DNA from: Listeria cossartiae subsp. cayugensis
Lineage (GTDB): Bacteria > Bacillota > Bacilli > Lactobacillales > Listeriaceae
Reading direction: 5' to 3'
Assembly (NCBI RefSeq): GCF_014229095.1
Contig: NZ_JAARZC010000004.1
Coordinates: 1-64,000 of the forward strand
DNA length: 64,000 nt
A model generated the notes under the pieces. That model saw only the letters and a list, made by a program, of their open reading frames with translations. It searched no databases and was not told the DNA's origin. Shown piece after piece: positions 44,279-54,295 of this stretch; the stretch's first letter is position 1; each line of letters begins with the position of its first letter. Position numbers and translations under genes: made by a program.

Positions 44279-45550
44279 ATGGCTAAACTGTCCATTGCAT
44301 ACTTAGAAAGTTTAACGATTAAAGAAATCTATGCTTTAGCAAAAGAGCATAAAATTGCTTATTACAGCAAACTCACAAAACGAGAATTAATTTTTGCTTT
44401 ATTAAAATCAAACGCGGAAAAAGAAGGATTTTTCTTCATGGAAGGTGTATTAGAAATTATTCCGAATGAAGGTTTCGGTTTCTTGCGTCCTATCAATTAT
44501 TCTTCTAGTTCAGAAGACATTTACATTTCAGCGTCCCAAATCAGACGTTTTGAGTTAAGAACTGGGGATAAAGTTTCTGGAAAGGTTCGTCCTCCGAAAG
44601 AAAATGAACGTTATTTTGGCTTGCTTCACGTCGAAGCAGTTAATGGAGAAAATCCGGAAGTTGCGAAAGAAAGAGTACATTTTCCGGGACTAACACCACT
44701 TTACCCAGATCGGCAAATTCATTTGGAAACGGGGAAAAATCCGATTTCTACTAGAACAATTGATTTGATTTCACCAATTGGGTTTGGGCAACGGGGACTG
44801 ATTGTAGCGCCACCAAAAGCAGGGAAAACAGTCTTACTTAAAGAAATTGCCAATGCGATTACAACGAATCACCCGGATTCCGAATTGATTGTCTTGTTAA
44901 TTGATGAGCGTCCAGAAGAAGTAACGGATATTGAACGTTCTGTCAAAGCTGATGTGGTTAGTTCTACATTTGATGAAGTACCAGAAAACCATATTAAAGT
45001 GGCGGAACTAGTACTTGAACGTGCGATGCGTTTAGTTGAACAAAAACGAGATGTCGTTATTTTAATGGATAGTATTACGCGACTAGCGAGAGCTTACAAT
45101 TTAGTCATTCCGCCAAGTGGTCGTACGCTTTCCGGCGGTATTGATCCAGCGGCTTTCCATCGCCCTAAGCGTTTCTTCGGAGCTGCTCGTAATATTGAAG
45201 AAGGTGGAAGTTTAACAATTCTTGCAACTGCCTTAGTTGATACGGGTTCGCGGATGGACGATGTTATTTACGAGGAATTCAAAGGAACTGGAAACATGGA
45301 ATTACATCTTGACCGTCAACTTGCAGAACGCCGCGTCTTCCCAGCGATTGATATGCGCCGCTCAGGAACACGAAAAGAAGAATTGCTACTATCCAAAGAG
45401 CGCCTAGAACAACTTTGGAAAATCCGTAAAGCAATGCCAAAACAAAGCGACGGACTTGAGATTTCAGAACGCTTCGTGCGCTATTTGAAGAAAACAGAGA
45501 ATAACGAGGCTTTTTATGAATTGTTGCAGGAAGAGATGTTTAAAAAATAA
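44279..45550 (+). CDS. rho: Transcription termination factor Rho
   Basis: A 423-residue hexameric RNA helicase that ends transcription at untranslated C-rich RNA. The N-terminal Rho_N domain (about 1-45) is followed by the cold-shock RNA-binding domain (EGFGFLRP, then [19 protein letters not shown]). The ATPase domain has Walker [12 protein letters not shown] and Walker [17 protein letters not shown], with the Q-loop and R-loop downstream. AAAGGTGG precedes ATG 44279. Length is typical. The G-free tract in the leader suggests autoregulation. gtcA follows after 27 bp in the same transcript. Confidence 0.96.
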   Translation: MAKLSIAYLESLTIKEIYALAKEHKIAYYSKLTKRELIFALLKSNAEKEGFFFMEGVLEIIPNEGFGFLRPINYSSSSEDIYISASQIRRFELRTGDKVSGKVRPPKENERYFGLLHVEAVNGENPEVAKERVHFPGLTPLYPDRQIHLETGKNPISTRTIDLISPIGFGQRGLIVAPPKAGKTVLLKEIANAITTNHPDSELIVLLIDERPEEVTDIERSVKADVVSSTFDEVPENHIKVAELVLERAMRLVEQKRDVVILMDSITRLARAYNLVIPPSGRTLSGGIDPAAFHRPKRFFGAARNIEEGGSLTILATALVDTGSRMDDVIYEEFKGTGNMELHLDRQLAERRVFPAIDMRRSGTRKEELLLSKERLEQLWKIRKAMPKQSDGLEISERFVRYLKKTENNEAFYELLQEEMFKK

Positions 45551-45577
45551 AAATCATGCAGAGAAAGAAGTTATTTT

Positions 45578-46015
45578 ATGAGTAAAATAAGACAATTATT
45601 AAATAAAATCCCGTGGTATACAGATCAAGTGCACAGTATTTTCATGTATCTAATCATGGGTGGGTTCACTACACTTATTAATATTGTGACATTTTGGTTG
45701 TGTACATATGTGTTGAATTGGGATTACCGTATTGCAAACACCATTGCTTTTATTGTATCGGTTCTTTTCGCTTACTTTTCTAATAAGAGATTTGTGTTTG
45801 ATAGTTATACACCTACTTGGAAAGATCGTCTTCGTGAAGCGAGTTCTTTCTTTGGATTCCGCTGTTTAACCTATATAATAGATATTTTAGTTATGATTCT
45901 ATTAATCAGCGTCCTATCCGTAGATGAATTATGGGCGAAGATCTGGACAAACATTATTGTCCTTGTGCTGAACTATGTGTTTAGCAAATGGATAATCTTC
46001 AAAGTGAAAAAATAA
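45578..46015 (+). CDS. gtcA: GtcA, teichoic acid glycosylation membrane protein (GtrA family)
   Basis: A 145-residue GtrA-family protein with four membrane helices (about 20-40, 48-68, 85-110, 120-140). In L. monocytogenes, GtcA is needed to decorate wall teichoic acid with galactose or N-acetylglucosamine. It is thought to flip the lipid-linked sugar across the membrane. The conserved VSVLFAYFSNKRFVF and VLNYVFSKWIIFK ends of the family are clear. It sits behind rho without a promoter of its own that I can see. AGAAAGAAG precedes ATG 45578. Confidence 0.93.
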   Translation: MSKIRQLLNKIPWYTDQVHSIFMYLIMGGFTTLINIVTFWLCTYVLNWDYRIANTIAFIVSVLFAYFSNKRFVFDSYTPTWKDRLREASSFFGFRCLTYIIDILVMILLISVLSVDELWAKIWTNIIVLVLNYVFSKWIIFKVKK

Positions 46016-46017
46016 TC

Positions 46018-46049
46018 TTGCTTGTTTGCTTTAACATTGTTATAATGTT
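46018..46049 (+). promoter_or_regulatory. rpmE2 promoter with inverted repeat over the -10
   Basis: TTGCTT (46018-46023), a 17-bp spacer and TATAAT (46041-46046). The inverted repeat AACATT-N5-AATGTT (46033-46049) covers the -10 box and may be an operator. It does not match the Zur consensus well. Confidence 0.6.
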
Positions 46050-46116
46050 TATACTGTGTGTAAAAGCACTTAATTACTCTGTTTCAGATGATTCAGGGCG
46101 AAGGAGTTGAAAAGAA

Positions 46117-46362
46117 ATGAAAACTGGAATTCATCCTGAGTACCGTCCAGTGGTATTTGTTGATACTAGTACTGATTTCAAATTTTTGTCAGGTTCTACT
46201 AAGAGCTCAAGCGAAACAATTAAATGGGAAGATGGCAACGAGTATCCGTTACTACGTGTCGAAATCTCTTCTGATTCGCACCCGTTCTATACTGGTAAAC
46301 AAAAACATGCGACTGCAGACGGCCGTGTGGACCGCTTCAACAAAAAATACGGTCTCAAATAA
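46117..46362 (+). CDS. rpmE2: Ribosomal protein bL31, type B
   Basis: An 81-residue bL31B protein of the large ribosomal subunit. The sequence [17 protein letters not shown] is diagnostic. The Cys residues that bind zinc in the type A form are absent, so this is the zinc-independent version. In Bacillus the equivalent paralogue is made under zinc limitation; here a repressed-promoter layout is possible, but no Zur box was recognised. GAAGGAG precedes ATG 46117. It is a single-gene unit with its own promoter and terminator. Confidence 0.95.
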   Translation: MKTGIHPEYRPVVFVDTSTDFKFLSGSTKSSSETIKWEDGNEYPLLRVEISSDSHPFYTGKQKHATADGRVDRFNKKYGLK

Positions 46363-46390
46363 GACTGTATGTAACGAACGAAATAATTTG

Positions 46391-46421
46391 CGCACTCAGC
46401 TTTTGCTGGGTGTGTTTTTTT
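46391..46421 (+). terminator. rpmE2 terminator
   Basis: CGCACTCAGC (46391-46400) pairs with GCTGGGTGTG (46405-46414), then T residues. Confidence 0.88.
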
Positions 46422-46471
46422 ATGGAAACATTTTCCGGAACTACTAAAAATAAAAACTTTCCTTTCAAGGG

Positions 46472-46501
46472 TTTACTTTTGCCTGTGAAGTTGCGTATAA
46501 T
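46472..46501 (+). promoter_or_regulatory. hom operon promoter
   Basis: TTTACT (46472-46477), an 18-bp spacer and TATAAT (46496-46501). No T-box core was found between this promoter and hom. Confidence 0.65.
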
Positions 46502-46583
46502 ATCACTAATTACTTTTTTTATGAGTAGGTAATAAAAAAGTTAAATTTTCTGTTTTGTTAAACAATAATAAGGAGGTTTTCAA

Positions 46584-47870
46584 GTGGAAGCAAAGTTACA
46601 AGTAGGTGTGTTAGGATTTGGAACGGTAGGTAGCGGTGTGATTCATATTTTAGAAGAGCATCAAGAAAAAATTAGTCAAGTAACTGGATATCATATTTCT
46701 GTAAAGAAAGTGCTAGTTCGTGACTTAGAAAAAAATCGCCGTTATGAAACAAAAGGTTTTGAACTAACCACCAATCCGTCTGATGTACTGGATGATCCAG
46801 AAATTGCTGTTGTTGTCGAGGTTATGGGCAGCATCACAACTGCGCGGGAATACATTTTGCAGGCCTTGAAAGCTGGAAAACATGTAGTAACTGCGAACAA
46901 GGATTTGATTGCGCTACACGGCGACGAATTAGTGGCAGTTGCACAAGCTAATCAATGTGATTTATTTTATGAAGCAAGTGTTGCGGGTGGAATCCCGATT
47001 TTACGTACTATTGTAAATAGCCTTGCAGCAGATAAAATTCAAAAAGTTATGGGTATCGTCAACGGGACGACCAATTTCATGCTAACAAAAATGACGTCAG
47101 AGAAAAAGTCATATGAAGAAGTTTTAGCAGAAGCGCAAGCACTAGGTTTTGCTGAGTCCGACCCAACGAACGATGTGGACGGAATAGATGCAGCTAGAAA
47201 AATGGTTATTATGACAAGACTCGCATTTGGTATGAATGTGAATTTAGATAATGTAGAAACAAATGGTATTCGCGGAATTTCTCCTGAAGATATCGATGTA
47301 GCTTACCAATTAGGTTATAAAATTAAACTAGTAGGTACTGCCGAAGAAACAAATGGCACAGTGAATGTTAATGTCGGACCAGTGTTATTACCGAAAGCAC
47401 ATCCGCTTGCTGGCGTTAACTATGAAAATAATGCCGTATTTGTAACTGGTGCAGCTGTCGGAGAAACAATGTTTTACGGCCCCGGTGCTGGCGAACTACC
47501 AACAGCGACCAGTGTAGTTAGTGATTTAATTACCGTTGCCAAAAATAGCCGTCTAGGCACGAACGGCAATGCGTTTAACAGCTACAAACACGAAACAAAA
47601 CATACACCGAAAGAACAAGTTTTCTCTAAATACTATCTTCGTCTAACAATGGACGATAAAACAGGAACCTTCCTCAAGTTGACGCAAATTTTTGCAGAAG
47701 CTGGCGTTGGTTTTGATAAAATTTTACAACAACCGTATGATGATTTTACGGCGACTGTTGTTATCGTGACACACTCAACAAGCCAAGCGCAATTAGAACA
47801 AGCAATCGCTCGGGTGAAAAATGAGCCAGAAATGCAAATGCTCGCAAAATATTCCGTTGTGGAGGGTTAA
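46584..47870 (+). CDS. hom: Homoserine dehydrogenase
   Basis: A 428-residue NAD(P)-dependent enzyme that reduces aspartate semialdehyde to homoserine, the branch point to threonine and methionine. The nucleotide fold is N-terminal ([12 protein letters not shown]). The catalytic domain has [23 protein letters not shown] and NGTTNFML, and a C-terminal ACT domain (about 350-425, [21 protein letters not shown]) gives feedback control by threonine. The start is GTG 46584 behind AAGGAGG. It heads the hom-thrC-thrB operon, with thrC starting two bases after the stop. Confidence 0.96.
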   Translation: MEAKLQVGVLGFGTVGSGVIHILEEHQEKISQVTGYHISVKKVLVRDLEKNRRYETKGFELTTNPSDVLDDPEIAVVVEVMGSITTAREYILQALKAGKHVVTANKDLIALHGDELVAVAQANQCDLFYEASVAGGIPILRTIVNSLAADKIQKVMGIVNGTTNFMLTKMTSEKKSYEEVLAEAQALGFAESDPTNDVDGIDAARKMVIMTRLAFGMNVNLDNVETNGIRGISPEDIDVAYQLGYKIKLVGTAEETNGTVNVNVGPVLLPKAHPLAGVNYENNAVFVTGAAVGETMFYGPGAGELPTATSVVSDLITVAKNSRLGTNGNAFNSYKHETKHTPKEQVFSKYYLRLTMDDKTGTFLKLTQIFAEAGVGFDKILQQPYDDFTATVVIVTHSTSQAQLEQAIARVKNEPEMQMLAKYSVVEG

Positions 47871-47872
47871 AT

Positions 47873-48928
47873 ATGTATAAAGGTTTACTAGAAAAATATA
47901 AAGAATATCTACCAGTAACTAACAAAACGCCAATGATTTCACTTGCGGAAGGAAATACACCACTTATTCCATTACCGAATTTGTCCAAAGAACTTGGTGT
48001 TACTTTATACGGAAAATATGAAGGCTTAAATCCAACAGGTTCTTTTAAAGATCGCGGAATGGTTATGGCTGTTGCTAAAGCGAAAGAAGAAGGCGCCGAG
48101 GCTGTTATTTGTGCATCAACTGGGAATACTTCCGCAGCCGCAGCCGCATACGCAACACGTGCTGGATTGAAAGCTTACATCGTTATTCCAGAAGGCAAAG
48201 TCGCTCTTGGAAAATTAGCGCAAGCAGTTATGTATGGCGCCGATATTATCTCGATTCAAGGTAATTTTGACGAAGCCTTAAAATCTGTACGTGAACTTGC
48301 TGAAACCGAAGCAGTAACACTTGTAAACTCTGTTAACCCATACCGTTTAGAAGGACAAAAAACTGCTGCGTTCGAAATCTGTGAGCAATTAGGTTCCGCG
48401 CCAGATGTCCTTGCAATCCCAGTTGGTAATGCCGGAAATATTTCTGCATACTGGAAAGGGTTTAAGGAATGGAACGAGGCTAAAGCTTCTGGACTGCCGC
48501 GGATGCACGGTTTTGAAGCAGAAGGAGCCGCTGCGATTGTTCAAGGAAAACCAATTGATAATCCGGAAACAATTGCAACAGCGATTCGTATCGGAAATCC
48601 AGCTAGTTGGGGGCTTGCAGAAGCGGCTCGCGATGAATCTGGTGGCTACATTCATTCTGTAACAGACGACGAAATTGTGAATGCGTATAAAAAAATTGCC
48701 GCACAAGATGGTGTCTTCATCGAGCCAGGTTCTGCCGCATCTTTAGCTGGTGTTATCCAACATGTAGCAAATGGAACGATTAAAAAAGGCGAAACAGTCG
48801 TTTGCGTATTCACTGGAAACGGCTTAAAAGATCCAGATACTGCGATGAGCGTGCATGAAATTCCGATTTCTCATGTGGATGATATCGAAGCCATGCGCAC
48901 ACATTTACGTTCAGGAGTGAATGCTTAA
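47873..48928 (+). CDS. thrC: Threonine synthase
   Basis: A 351-residue PLP enzyme that converts O-phosphohomoserine to threonine. The PLP Lys lies in [11 protein letters not shown] (about residue 60). [15 protein letters not shown] binds the substrate, and the phosphate loop is [12 protein letters not shown]. This is the short, bacterial form. ATG 47873 follows the hom stop with GGAGGG at the right distance, and the stop overlaps the thrB start by one base, so all three enzymes are translated together. Confidence 0.96.
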   Translation: MYKGLLEKYKEYLPVTNKTPMISLAEGNTPLIPLPNLSKELGVTLYGKYEGLNPTGSFKDRGMVMAVAKAKEEGAEAVICASTGNTSAAAAAYATRAGLKAYIVIPEGKVALGKLAQAVMYGADIISIQGNFDEALKSVRELAETEAVTLVNSVNPYRLEGQKTAAFEICEQLGSAPDVLAIPVGNAGNISAYWKGFKEWNEAKASGLPRMHGFEAEGAAAIVQGKPIDNPETIATAIRIGNPASWGLAEAARDESGGYIHSVTDDEIVNAYKKIAAQDGVFIEPGSAASLAGVIQHVANGTIKKGETVVCVFTGNGLKDPDTAMSVHEIPISHVDDIEAMRTHLRSGVNA

Positions 48929-49794
48929 TGCGTATTCGTGTCCCAGCAACAACGGCCAATCTTGGTCCCGGTTTTGATTCTTGCGGTTTAGCTCTAACGT
49001 TATATTTAACGCTCGATATTTGCGAAGAAACGGAATCTTGGTATATCGAACATAATATTGGCGGTGGGATTCCGCATGATGAAACCAATGTGATTATTGA
49101 AACGGCACTTAATTTAGCACCTAATTTAACGCCGCACCATTTAGTGATGACCTGTGATATTCCGCCGGCTCGCGGACTTGGGAGTAGCTCTGCCGCAGTT
49201 GTTGCGGGAATTGAATTAGCTAACACGCTTGCAGAACTTCATCTTTCCAAAGAAGAAAAAGTTCGGATTGCGGCTGAAATAGAAGGTCACCCAGATAATG
49301 TAGCGCCTGCTGTTCTAGGAAATTGGGTCGTAGGAGCAAAACTAGACGGAGAAGATTTTTATGTGCGCCACCTTTTCCCAGACTGTGCTTTAATTGCTTT
49401 TATCCCAAAAACCGAATTACTTACTTCGGAAAGTCGCGGTGTGCTTCCTGATACGCTTCCGTTCAAAGAAGCAGTTCAAGCGAGCAGTATTGCCAATGTG
49501 ATGATTGCAGCCATTTTGCGCAATGATATGACGCTAGCCGGTGAAATGATGGAACGTGATTTATGGCATGAAAAATATCGCAGTAAATTAGTACCACATT
49601 TAACCCAAATTCGCGACATTGCCAAAAGTGAGGGAGCATACGCTGCGTGTTTAAGTGGCGCTGGTCCGACAGTCTTAGTATTTGCTCCGCGTGATGTAGC
49701 AAATACACTACAAACATCTTTACAAACACTGGAAATTGATGCGGACGTTCTTCTTCTTGATGTCGAAGGAAGCGGCGCAGAAGTTTTTCGTTAA
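48928..49794 (+). CDS. thrB: Homoserine kinase
   Basis: A 288-residue GHMP-family kinase that phosphorylates homoserine for threonine synthase. The family ATP motif is PPARGLGSSSAAVVAG (about 82-97). The N-terminus VPATTANLGPGFDSCGLAL is diagnostic of ThrB, and the C-terminal SGAGPTVLVF is the third GHMP motif. Its start overlaps the thrC stop (TAATG), with AGGAGTG upstream. A terminator follows at once, closing the operon. Confidence 0.96.
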   Translation: MRIRVPATTANLGPGFDSCGLALTLYLTLDICEETESWYIEHNIGGGIPHDETNVIIETALNLAPNLTPHHLVMTCDIPPARGLGSSSAAVVAGIELANTLAELHLSKEEKVRIAAEIEGHPDNVAPAVLGNWVVGAKLDGEDFYVRHLFPDCALIAFIPKTELLTSESRGVLPDTLPFKEAVQASSIANVMIAAILRNDMTLAGEMMERDLWHEKYRSKLVPHLTQIRDIAKSEGAYAACLSGAGPTVLVFAPRDVANTLQTSLQTLEIDADVLLLDVEGSGAEVFR

Positions 49795-49798
49795 AATT

Positions 49799-49830
49799 AA
49801 GCTATGCCCATATGTGGCGTAGCTTTTTTT
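49799..49830 (+). terminator. Threonine operon terminator
   Basis: AAGCTATGCC (49799-49808) pairs with GGCGTAGCTT (49816-49825) with one G-T pair, then T residues. Confidence 0.9.
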
Positions 49831-49905
49831 AACTATATGTCCCAATTTGTGCCGCTCTATGATAAAATAGGAAAAGAGTTTATAAAGTTAAAGGGAGCGG
49901 TCTTA

Positions 49906-50481
49906 ATGGCACAATTATTTTTCCGTTATGGTTCCATGAATAGTGGGAAAACCATTGAAATTCTTAAAGTCGCACATAATTATGAAGAACAAAATAAAAC
50001 AGTAGCTATCTTTACTTCAGGTATTGACGATAGAGACCAAGTTGGCTTCATTTCAAGTCGAATTGGACTGAAACGAGAAGCAACCCCCATTTTTAGCGAC
50101 ACGAATATTTTTGAAATCGTAGCAAATATTAACCCGAAACCAAATTGTGTTCTTTTAGATGAATCACAATTTCTAGAAAAAGAACATGTATTTCAGTTAG
50201 CGAAAATTGTCGATAGTTTAAATATCCCGGTAATTGCTTATGGGCTAAAAAATGATTTTCGAAACGAATTATTCGAAGGCTCGAAATACTTGCTGCTATA
50301 TGCGGACAAATTAGAAGAAATGAAAACAATTTGCTGGTTCTGTGCCAAAAAAGCGACGATGGTTTTACGCGTTGATGATAAAGGAAAACCAGTTTATACA
50401 GGCGAACAAATTATGATTGGCGGAAATGACCACTATTATCCAGTGTGCCGCAAATGCCATGCCAATCCACCAATAAAATAA
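49906..50481 (+). CDS. tdk: Thymidine kinase
   Basis: A 191-residue type II thymidine kinase that salvages thymidine to dTMP. The P-loop is [16 protein letters not shown] is the Walker B/DEAQF equivalent. The lasso domain has the zinc-knuckle Cys pairs CWFC and CRKC near the end. The start is ATG 49906 after AAAGGGAG; the frame is open back to 49804 but runs through the terminator. prfA follows 22 bases later, an order shared with Bacillus. Confidence 0.94.
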   Translation: MAQLFFRYGSMNSGKTIEILKVAHNYEEQNKTVAIFTSGIDDRDQVGFISSRIGLKREATPIFSDTNIFEIVANINPKPNCVLLDESQFLEKEHVFQLAKIVDSLNIPVIAYGLKNDFRNELFEGSKYLLLYADKLEEMKTICWFCAKKATMVLRVDDKGKPVYTGEQIMIGGNDHYYPVCRKCHANPPIK

Positions 50482-50503
50482 GTTAAAGAGGTGTTGGAAT
50501 ACA

Positions 50504-51580
50504 ATGTATGATCGATTACAGGCGGTGGAAGACCGTTACGACGAACTAAATGAGCTATTAAGTGATCCAGATGTAGTATCTGATCCTAAGCGACTGCGCG
50601 ACCTTTCCAAAGAACAGTCCGGCATTACAGCGACAGTGGAAACGTACCGCGAATACAAAAATGTAAACGAACAAATCAACGAAACAAAAGAACTTCTAAG
50701 TGAAAAACTAGACGATGAAATGCGTGAAATGGCGAAAGAAGAATTCGCGGAACTTCAAAAAGAAAAAACAGATTTGGAAGAACGTCTAAAACTTTTACTT
50801 GTTCCAAAAGATCCAAATGATGATAAAAACGTTATTTTAGAAATTCGCGGAGCAGCTGGAGGAGATGAAGCGGCTTTATTTGCGGGCGATTTATTCCGGA
50901 TGTACAGCAAATACGCTGAATCACGCGGCTGGAAAGTAGAAATCATGGACGCTAACCCTACTGGTATTGGCGGCTATAAAGAAATTATTGCAATGATGAA
51001 CGGAAATGATGCTTTTTCTCGAATGAAATATGAAAACGGGGCGCACCGTGTACAACGTGTTCCGGAAACCGAGTCAGGTGGCCGAATTCATACATCTACA
51101 GCAACAGTTGCCATTTTGCCAGAAGCGGAAGAAGTGGAAATCGAGTTGCATGACAAAGATATCCGTACAGATACATTCGCATCCACTGGTGCCGGCGGAC
51201 AAAGTGTCAATACAACGATGTCAGCTGTACGTTTAACGCATATTCCAACTGGGATTGTCGTTTCGATGCAAGATGAGCGTTCTCAGTTGAAAAACAAAGA
51301 TAAAGCGATGAAAGTATTGCGCGCACGTGTTTATGATAAATTTGAGCGTGAGGCTCGCGAGGAATACGATGCCAACCGTAAATCGGCTGTTGGAACGGGT
51401 GACCGCTCCGAACGTATCCGGACTTACAACTATCCGCAAAACCGCGTAACCGACCACCGTATCGGCCTTACCATCCAAAAATTAGATCAAATCATGGAAG
51501 GCAAACTCGATGAAATCATTGATGCGCTAATCCTAGAAGATCAAACAAGTAAACTGGAGCATTTAAATGACGCAAATTAG
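50504..51580 (+). CDS. prfA: Peptide chain release factor 1
   Basis: A 358-residue release factor 1 that reads UAA and UAG stop codons and triggers peptide release. The catalytic GGQ lies in [18 protein letters not shown] (about 232-234), and the PxT-type codon-recognition loop lies at about 185. This prfA is the translation factor, not the Listeria virulence regulator of the same symbol. AGAGGTG precedes ATG 50504. The 3' end overlaps prmC, which encodes the methylase that modifies its GGQ glutamine, by 14 bases. Confidence 0.95.
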   Translation: MYDRLQAVEDRYDELNELLSDPDVVSDPKRLRDLSKEQSGITATVETYREYKNVNEQINETKELLSEKLDDEMREMAKEEFAELQKEKTDLEERLKLLLVPKDPNDDKNVILEIRGAAGGDEAALFAGDLFRMYSKYAESRGWKVEIMDANPTGIGGYKEIIAMMNGNDAFSRMKYENGAHRVQRVPETESGGRIHTSTATVAILPEAEEVEIELHDKDIRTDTFASTGAGGQSVNTTMSAVRLTHIPTGIVVSMQDERSQLKNKDKAMKVLRARVYDKFEREAREEYDANRKSAVGTGDRSERIRTYNYPQNRVTDHRIGLTIQKLDQIMEGKLDEIIDALILEDQTSKLEHLNDAN

Positions 51581-52418
51581 TCAATTGCTAAAAAACGCAG
51601 AAGCCATTCTTCTTGAAAAAGGTTTGGACCAAAATGCGGCGGAAATTTTACTAGAAACCAGAATGGGACTTTCGCGTTCTGAGCTTTGGATGGAAATAAA
51701 CCGCGAACTTGAACCGAATCATGAAAAACAATTTGAGGAAGATTTTGCCAGATATTTGGCGGGAGAGCCAGTGCAATACATTTTAAAAACAGCGCCTTTT
51801 TATGGATATGATTTCTTAGTGACGGAAGATGTACTTATTCCGCGTCCAGAAACCGAGGAACTTGTCGCTTGTGCGGAAGCCTTTTTGAAAAAACATCCTT
51901 TGAACAATGTGCTGGATGTTTGCACTGGGAGCGGAATTATTGCCATTGCGCTAAAAAAAGCATTTCCTGATATTGCAGTGACTGCTTCGGACATTTCAGC
52001 TCCAGCACTTGCGGTCGCGAAAAAGAACGCTCGATTGTTGAACGCCGATGTGCGCTTTGTAGAAACGGATTTACTGGAAGCTTTCAAGCAAAAGGAAGAA
52101 CGTTTCGATATGATTGTTGCAAATCCACCATACATTGCAGAAGCCGAAAAAGCGGAGATGTCGGATTATGTTTTGAAAAACGAGCCAGCTCTAGCATTAT
52201 TTGCAGAAAATGATGGGCTTGCTATCTATGAGCGATTTGTGGATAACTTAAAATATGTCCTAAAACCATCCTTTTGGGTCGGCGTGGAGATAGGTTATAC
52301 ACAAGGAGATCGAGTAAAGCGACTATTCGAAAAAAGTTATCCACATTCTACTGTTCTTATCCACAAAGATATAAATTCAAAAGATCGTTACGTAACATGC
52401 ACTAATATATTGGTATAA
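51567..52418 (+). CDS. prmC: PrmC, release factor glutamine methyltransferase
   Basis: A 283-residue SAM-dependent methyltransferase that methylates the glutamine of the GGQ motif in release factors. The SAM-binding motif is [18 protein letters not shown], and the glutamine-binding motif is NPPY in [19 protein letters not shown] is the conserved N-terminal stretch. It overlaps prfA by 14 bases, with GGAG at the right distance before ATG 51567. The 3' end of the gene itself holds three DnaA-box sequences. Confidence 0.94.
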   Translation: MTQISQLLKNAEAILLEKGLDQNAAEILLETRMGLSRSELWMEINRELEPNHEKQFEEDFARYLAGEPVQYILKTAPFYGYDFLVTEDVLIPRPETEELVACAEAFLKKHPLNNVLDVCTGSGIIAIALKKAFPDIAVTASDISAPALAVAKKNARLLNADVRFVETDLLEAFKQKEERFDMIVANPPYIAEAEKAEMSDYVLKNEPALALFAENDGLAIYERFVDNLKYVLKPSFWVGVEIGYTQGDRVKRLFEKSYPHSTVLIHKDINSKDRYVTCTNILV

Positions 52419-52612
52419 AGACGTTTCTGGAAAAGAGGCGTCTTTTTCTTATCAAAGTTATCCACAAAACTGTGGATAAAATGTTGTGCAAAAAATTTTT
52501 TTAATCAAATCTTAATAAAGAAAATGGCTTTTTTACTTAGCTTTACGAATTATCCACATTTCACAATAAGTTATCCCCATTGACAAAGTTATTATCCACA
52601 GTTTGGGGATAA
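52295..52612. promoter_or_regulatory. DnaA-box cluster
   Basis: TTATNCACA occurs on plus at 52295, 52337, 52357, 52458, 52550 and 52592, and on minus at 52471-52479. TTATCCCCA variants lie at 52571 (plus) and 52604-52612 (minus). Some boxes face each other as pairs (52458/52471 and 52592/52604). A further exact box lies inside the next gene at 53070. This resembles the DnaA-binding cluster near ywlC in B. subtilis. The rest of the 300-bp gap also holds the sua5 promoter region (TATAAT at 52685-52690). Confidence 0.85.
52417..52448 (+). terminator. prfA-prmC terminator
   Basis: AAAGACG (52417-52423) with CGTCTTT (52439-52445) and inner TCT/AGA, then T-rich sequence. Confidence 0.75.
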
Positions 52613-52718
52613 CTTTTGTTCGAAAAGAGCGATTTCTAGAATTTAAAAAACAATACTGTAAAAATAAGGTAGAAAACGTTAAAATATAATAGAAGTTATG
52701 TAAAGGGGACCGGAATTC

Positions 52719-53756
52719 ATGCAAACCAACCATTGGAAAATAACAAAACAATCATCAAACCAAGCCATCTACCAAGCAGCAGCCAAACTATTGCAAAATG
52801 GTGAATGCGTGGCTTTTCCAACCGAAACAGTTTATGGACTCGGAGCAGATGCGACAAATCAAACAGCTATTCAAAAAATATACGCTGCAAAAGGTCGCCC
52901 ATCAGATAACCCGCTAATTGTCCACATCGCCCGTCGCGAACAAATGGATCAGTTTGTAGCGAGTTATCCACCGAAAGCAATCCAACTCATGGAAGAATTT
53001 TGGCCAGGCCCGTTAACGGTGATTCTCCCTTTGAAAAAAGATAGTTTAGCAGCCAATGTTTCTGCTGGCTTATCCACAGTCGGCGTCCGCATGCCAGAAC
53101 ACCCAGTAAGTCTCGAATTAATAAAAGCAGCCAATATTCCAGTGGCAGCTCCGAGTGCAAATCGCTCTGGAAAACCAAGCCCGACGACTGCTAACCATGT
53201 AATAGAAGATTTAGATGGAAAAATTGCCGGAATTATTGATGGTGGTCCGACTGGTGTTGGCTTAGAATCAACCGTGATTGATTGCTCACTGGAAATACCA
53301 ATCATCTTGCGCCCGGGTGGCATTACGAAAGAACAAATCGAACGAGTTATCGGACCAGTTGACTCATCTTCAAACAGCACTACCGAAACAGAAAAACCAA
53401 AAGCGCCAGGCATGAAATATACGCACTACGCACCAAAAGCCCCTGTTTACCTGATTGAAGGTTCTACTGAATTTTGGCAAAGTGAAATAAATAAAGCAGA
53501 AGCTGCGCACAAAAAAATCGGCATTTTAGCAACAGAAGAGCTGACAAATAAACTAACGACAAATGCAGTTATTCAAACAACAGGTAGTATTGACGCGTTG
53601 GATGAGGTTGCCACTAATCTTTATAACGGGTTGCGCGCATTTAATCACGCAGATGTGGAGCTGATTTATGCGGAAGTTTACCCAGAAACGGAACTTGGGG
53701 CTGCGATTATGAACCGACTAGAAAAAGCTGCTGGAAATAGGAGGATTAGCGAATGA
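52719..53756 (+). CDS. Threonylcarbamoyl-AMP synthase (Sua5/YwlC)
   Basis: A 345-residue Sua5-type enzyme that makes threonylcarbamoyl-AMP from threonine, bicarbonate and ATP for the t6A modification of tRNAs reading ANN codons. The YrdC domain (about 1-205) has KxR-type signature FPTETVYGLGADA and AKGRPSDNPL. The C-terminal Sua5 domain (about 235-340) is the extra lobe that separates Sua5 from the shorter TsaC. AAGGGGA precedes ATG 52719. It overlaps the phosphatase gene by four bases. Confidence 0.92.
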   Translation: MQTNHWKITKQSSNQAIYQAAAKLLQNGECVAFPTETVYGLGADATNQTAIQKIYAAKGRPSDNPLIVHIARREQMDQFVASYPPKAIQLMEEFWPGPLTVILPLKKDSLAANVSAGLSTVGVRMPEHPVSLELIKAANIPVAAPSANRSGKPSPTTANHVIEDLDGKIAGIIDGGPTGVGLESTVIDCSLEIPIILRPGGITKEQIERVIGPVDSSSNSTTETEKPKAPGMKYTHYAPKAPVYLIEGSTEFWQSEINKAEAAHKKIGILATEELTNKLTTNAVIQTTGSIDALDEVATNLYNGLRAFNHADVELIYAEVYPETELGAAIMNRLEKAAGNRRISE

Positions 53757-54160
53757 ATGTATTATTTGTTTGTACAGGAAACACTTGCCGAAGCCCTTTA
53801 GCTGAGAAAATTTTGCAAAACTTGCGCCCGGATTTAGAGGTTCGTTCAGCTGGGACGCGTGCTTTGGACGGGGATGCTATCTCTGAAAACTCGCGCCAAA
53901 TTCTCGCGCAAATGAATTTACCAACAACACATCAAGCCAAAAAAATCACACAAGCGGATATCGATTGGGCAGATCAAATTTATGTAATGACCCAAAGCCA
54001 TCAAGCGGAACTCAAAAACATTTTTCCAAAAGCAAATGATAAAATACAATTGATTTCCGAAGATGAAACGGATATTCCGGATCCATACGGTGGACCAATT
54101 GAACAATACGAAATCACCTATTACGAACTAAAAAGTGCAATTTCCGAACGTTTTCTATAA
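53753..54160 (+). CDS. Low-molecular-weight protein-tyrosine-phosphatase-like protein
   Basis: A 135-residue LMW phosphatase (YwlE/arsenate reductase fold). The active-site loop is VCTGNTCRSPLAE near the start (CX5R), and the general acid Asp is in DIPDPYGG. B. subtilis YwlE of this group removes phosphate from arginine, not tyrosine. Thr in the loop (CTGNTCR) is the residue linked to that preference, so protein-arginine phosphatase activity is possible. Its start overlaps sua5 (ATGA). The 5' arm of its own terminator is within its last codons. Confidence 0.85.
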   Translation: MNVLFVCTGNTCRSPLAEKILQNLRPDLEVRSAGTRALDGDAISENSRQILAQMNLPTTHQAKKITQADIDWADQIYVMTQSHQAELKNIFPKANDKIQLISEDETDIPDPYGGPIEQYEITYYELKSAISERFL

Positions 54161-54195
54161 GTGAAGCGCTTCACTATCGGAAATTGCGTTTTTTT
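54137..54195 (+). terminator. Terminator with 5' arm inside the coding end
   Basis: GCAATTTCCGA (54137-54147, still coding) pairs perfectly with TCGGAAATTGC (54177-54187), then T residues. The loop holds its own perfect palindrome GTGAAGCGCTTCAC (54161-54174), so the whole folds as a stacked hairpin. Confidence 0.8.
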
Positions 54196-54295
54196 ATTCC
54201 AAAATGCTTGCTTTTCTACCCGATTTAAGTAATTATTAAAGATAATACATAACAGTTCACTTGAAAAATTTATCAGAAAAGGATGGGGTCCACAG

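Noticed and set aside
46472..46583. A T-box or threonine leader peptide before hom
   Set aside because: No T-box core and no run of Thr codons in a short leader frame were found.
50504..51580. prfA as the Listeria virulence regulator
   Set aside because: The GGQ motif and pairing with prmC show that it is release factor 1. No TTAACA-N2-TGTTAA PrfA box was noticed in the window.
52964..53413. A 149-codon open frame on the minus strand
   Set aside because: It lies wholly inside sua5, which has clear family motifs, and it has no binding site or promoter.
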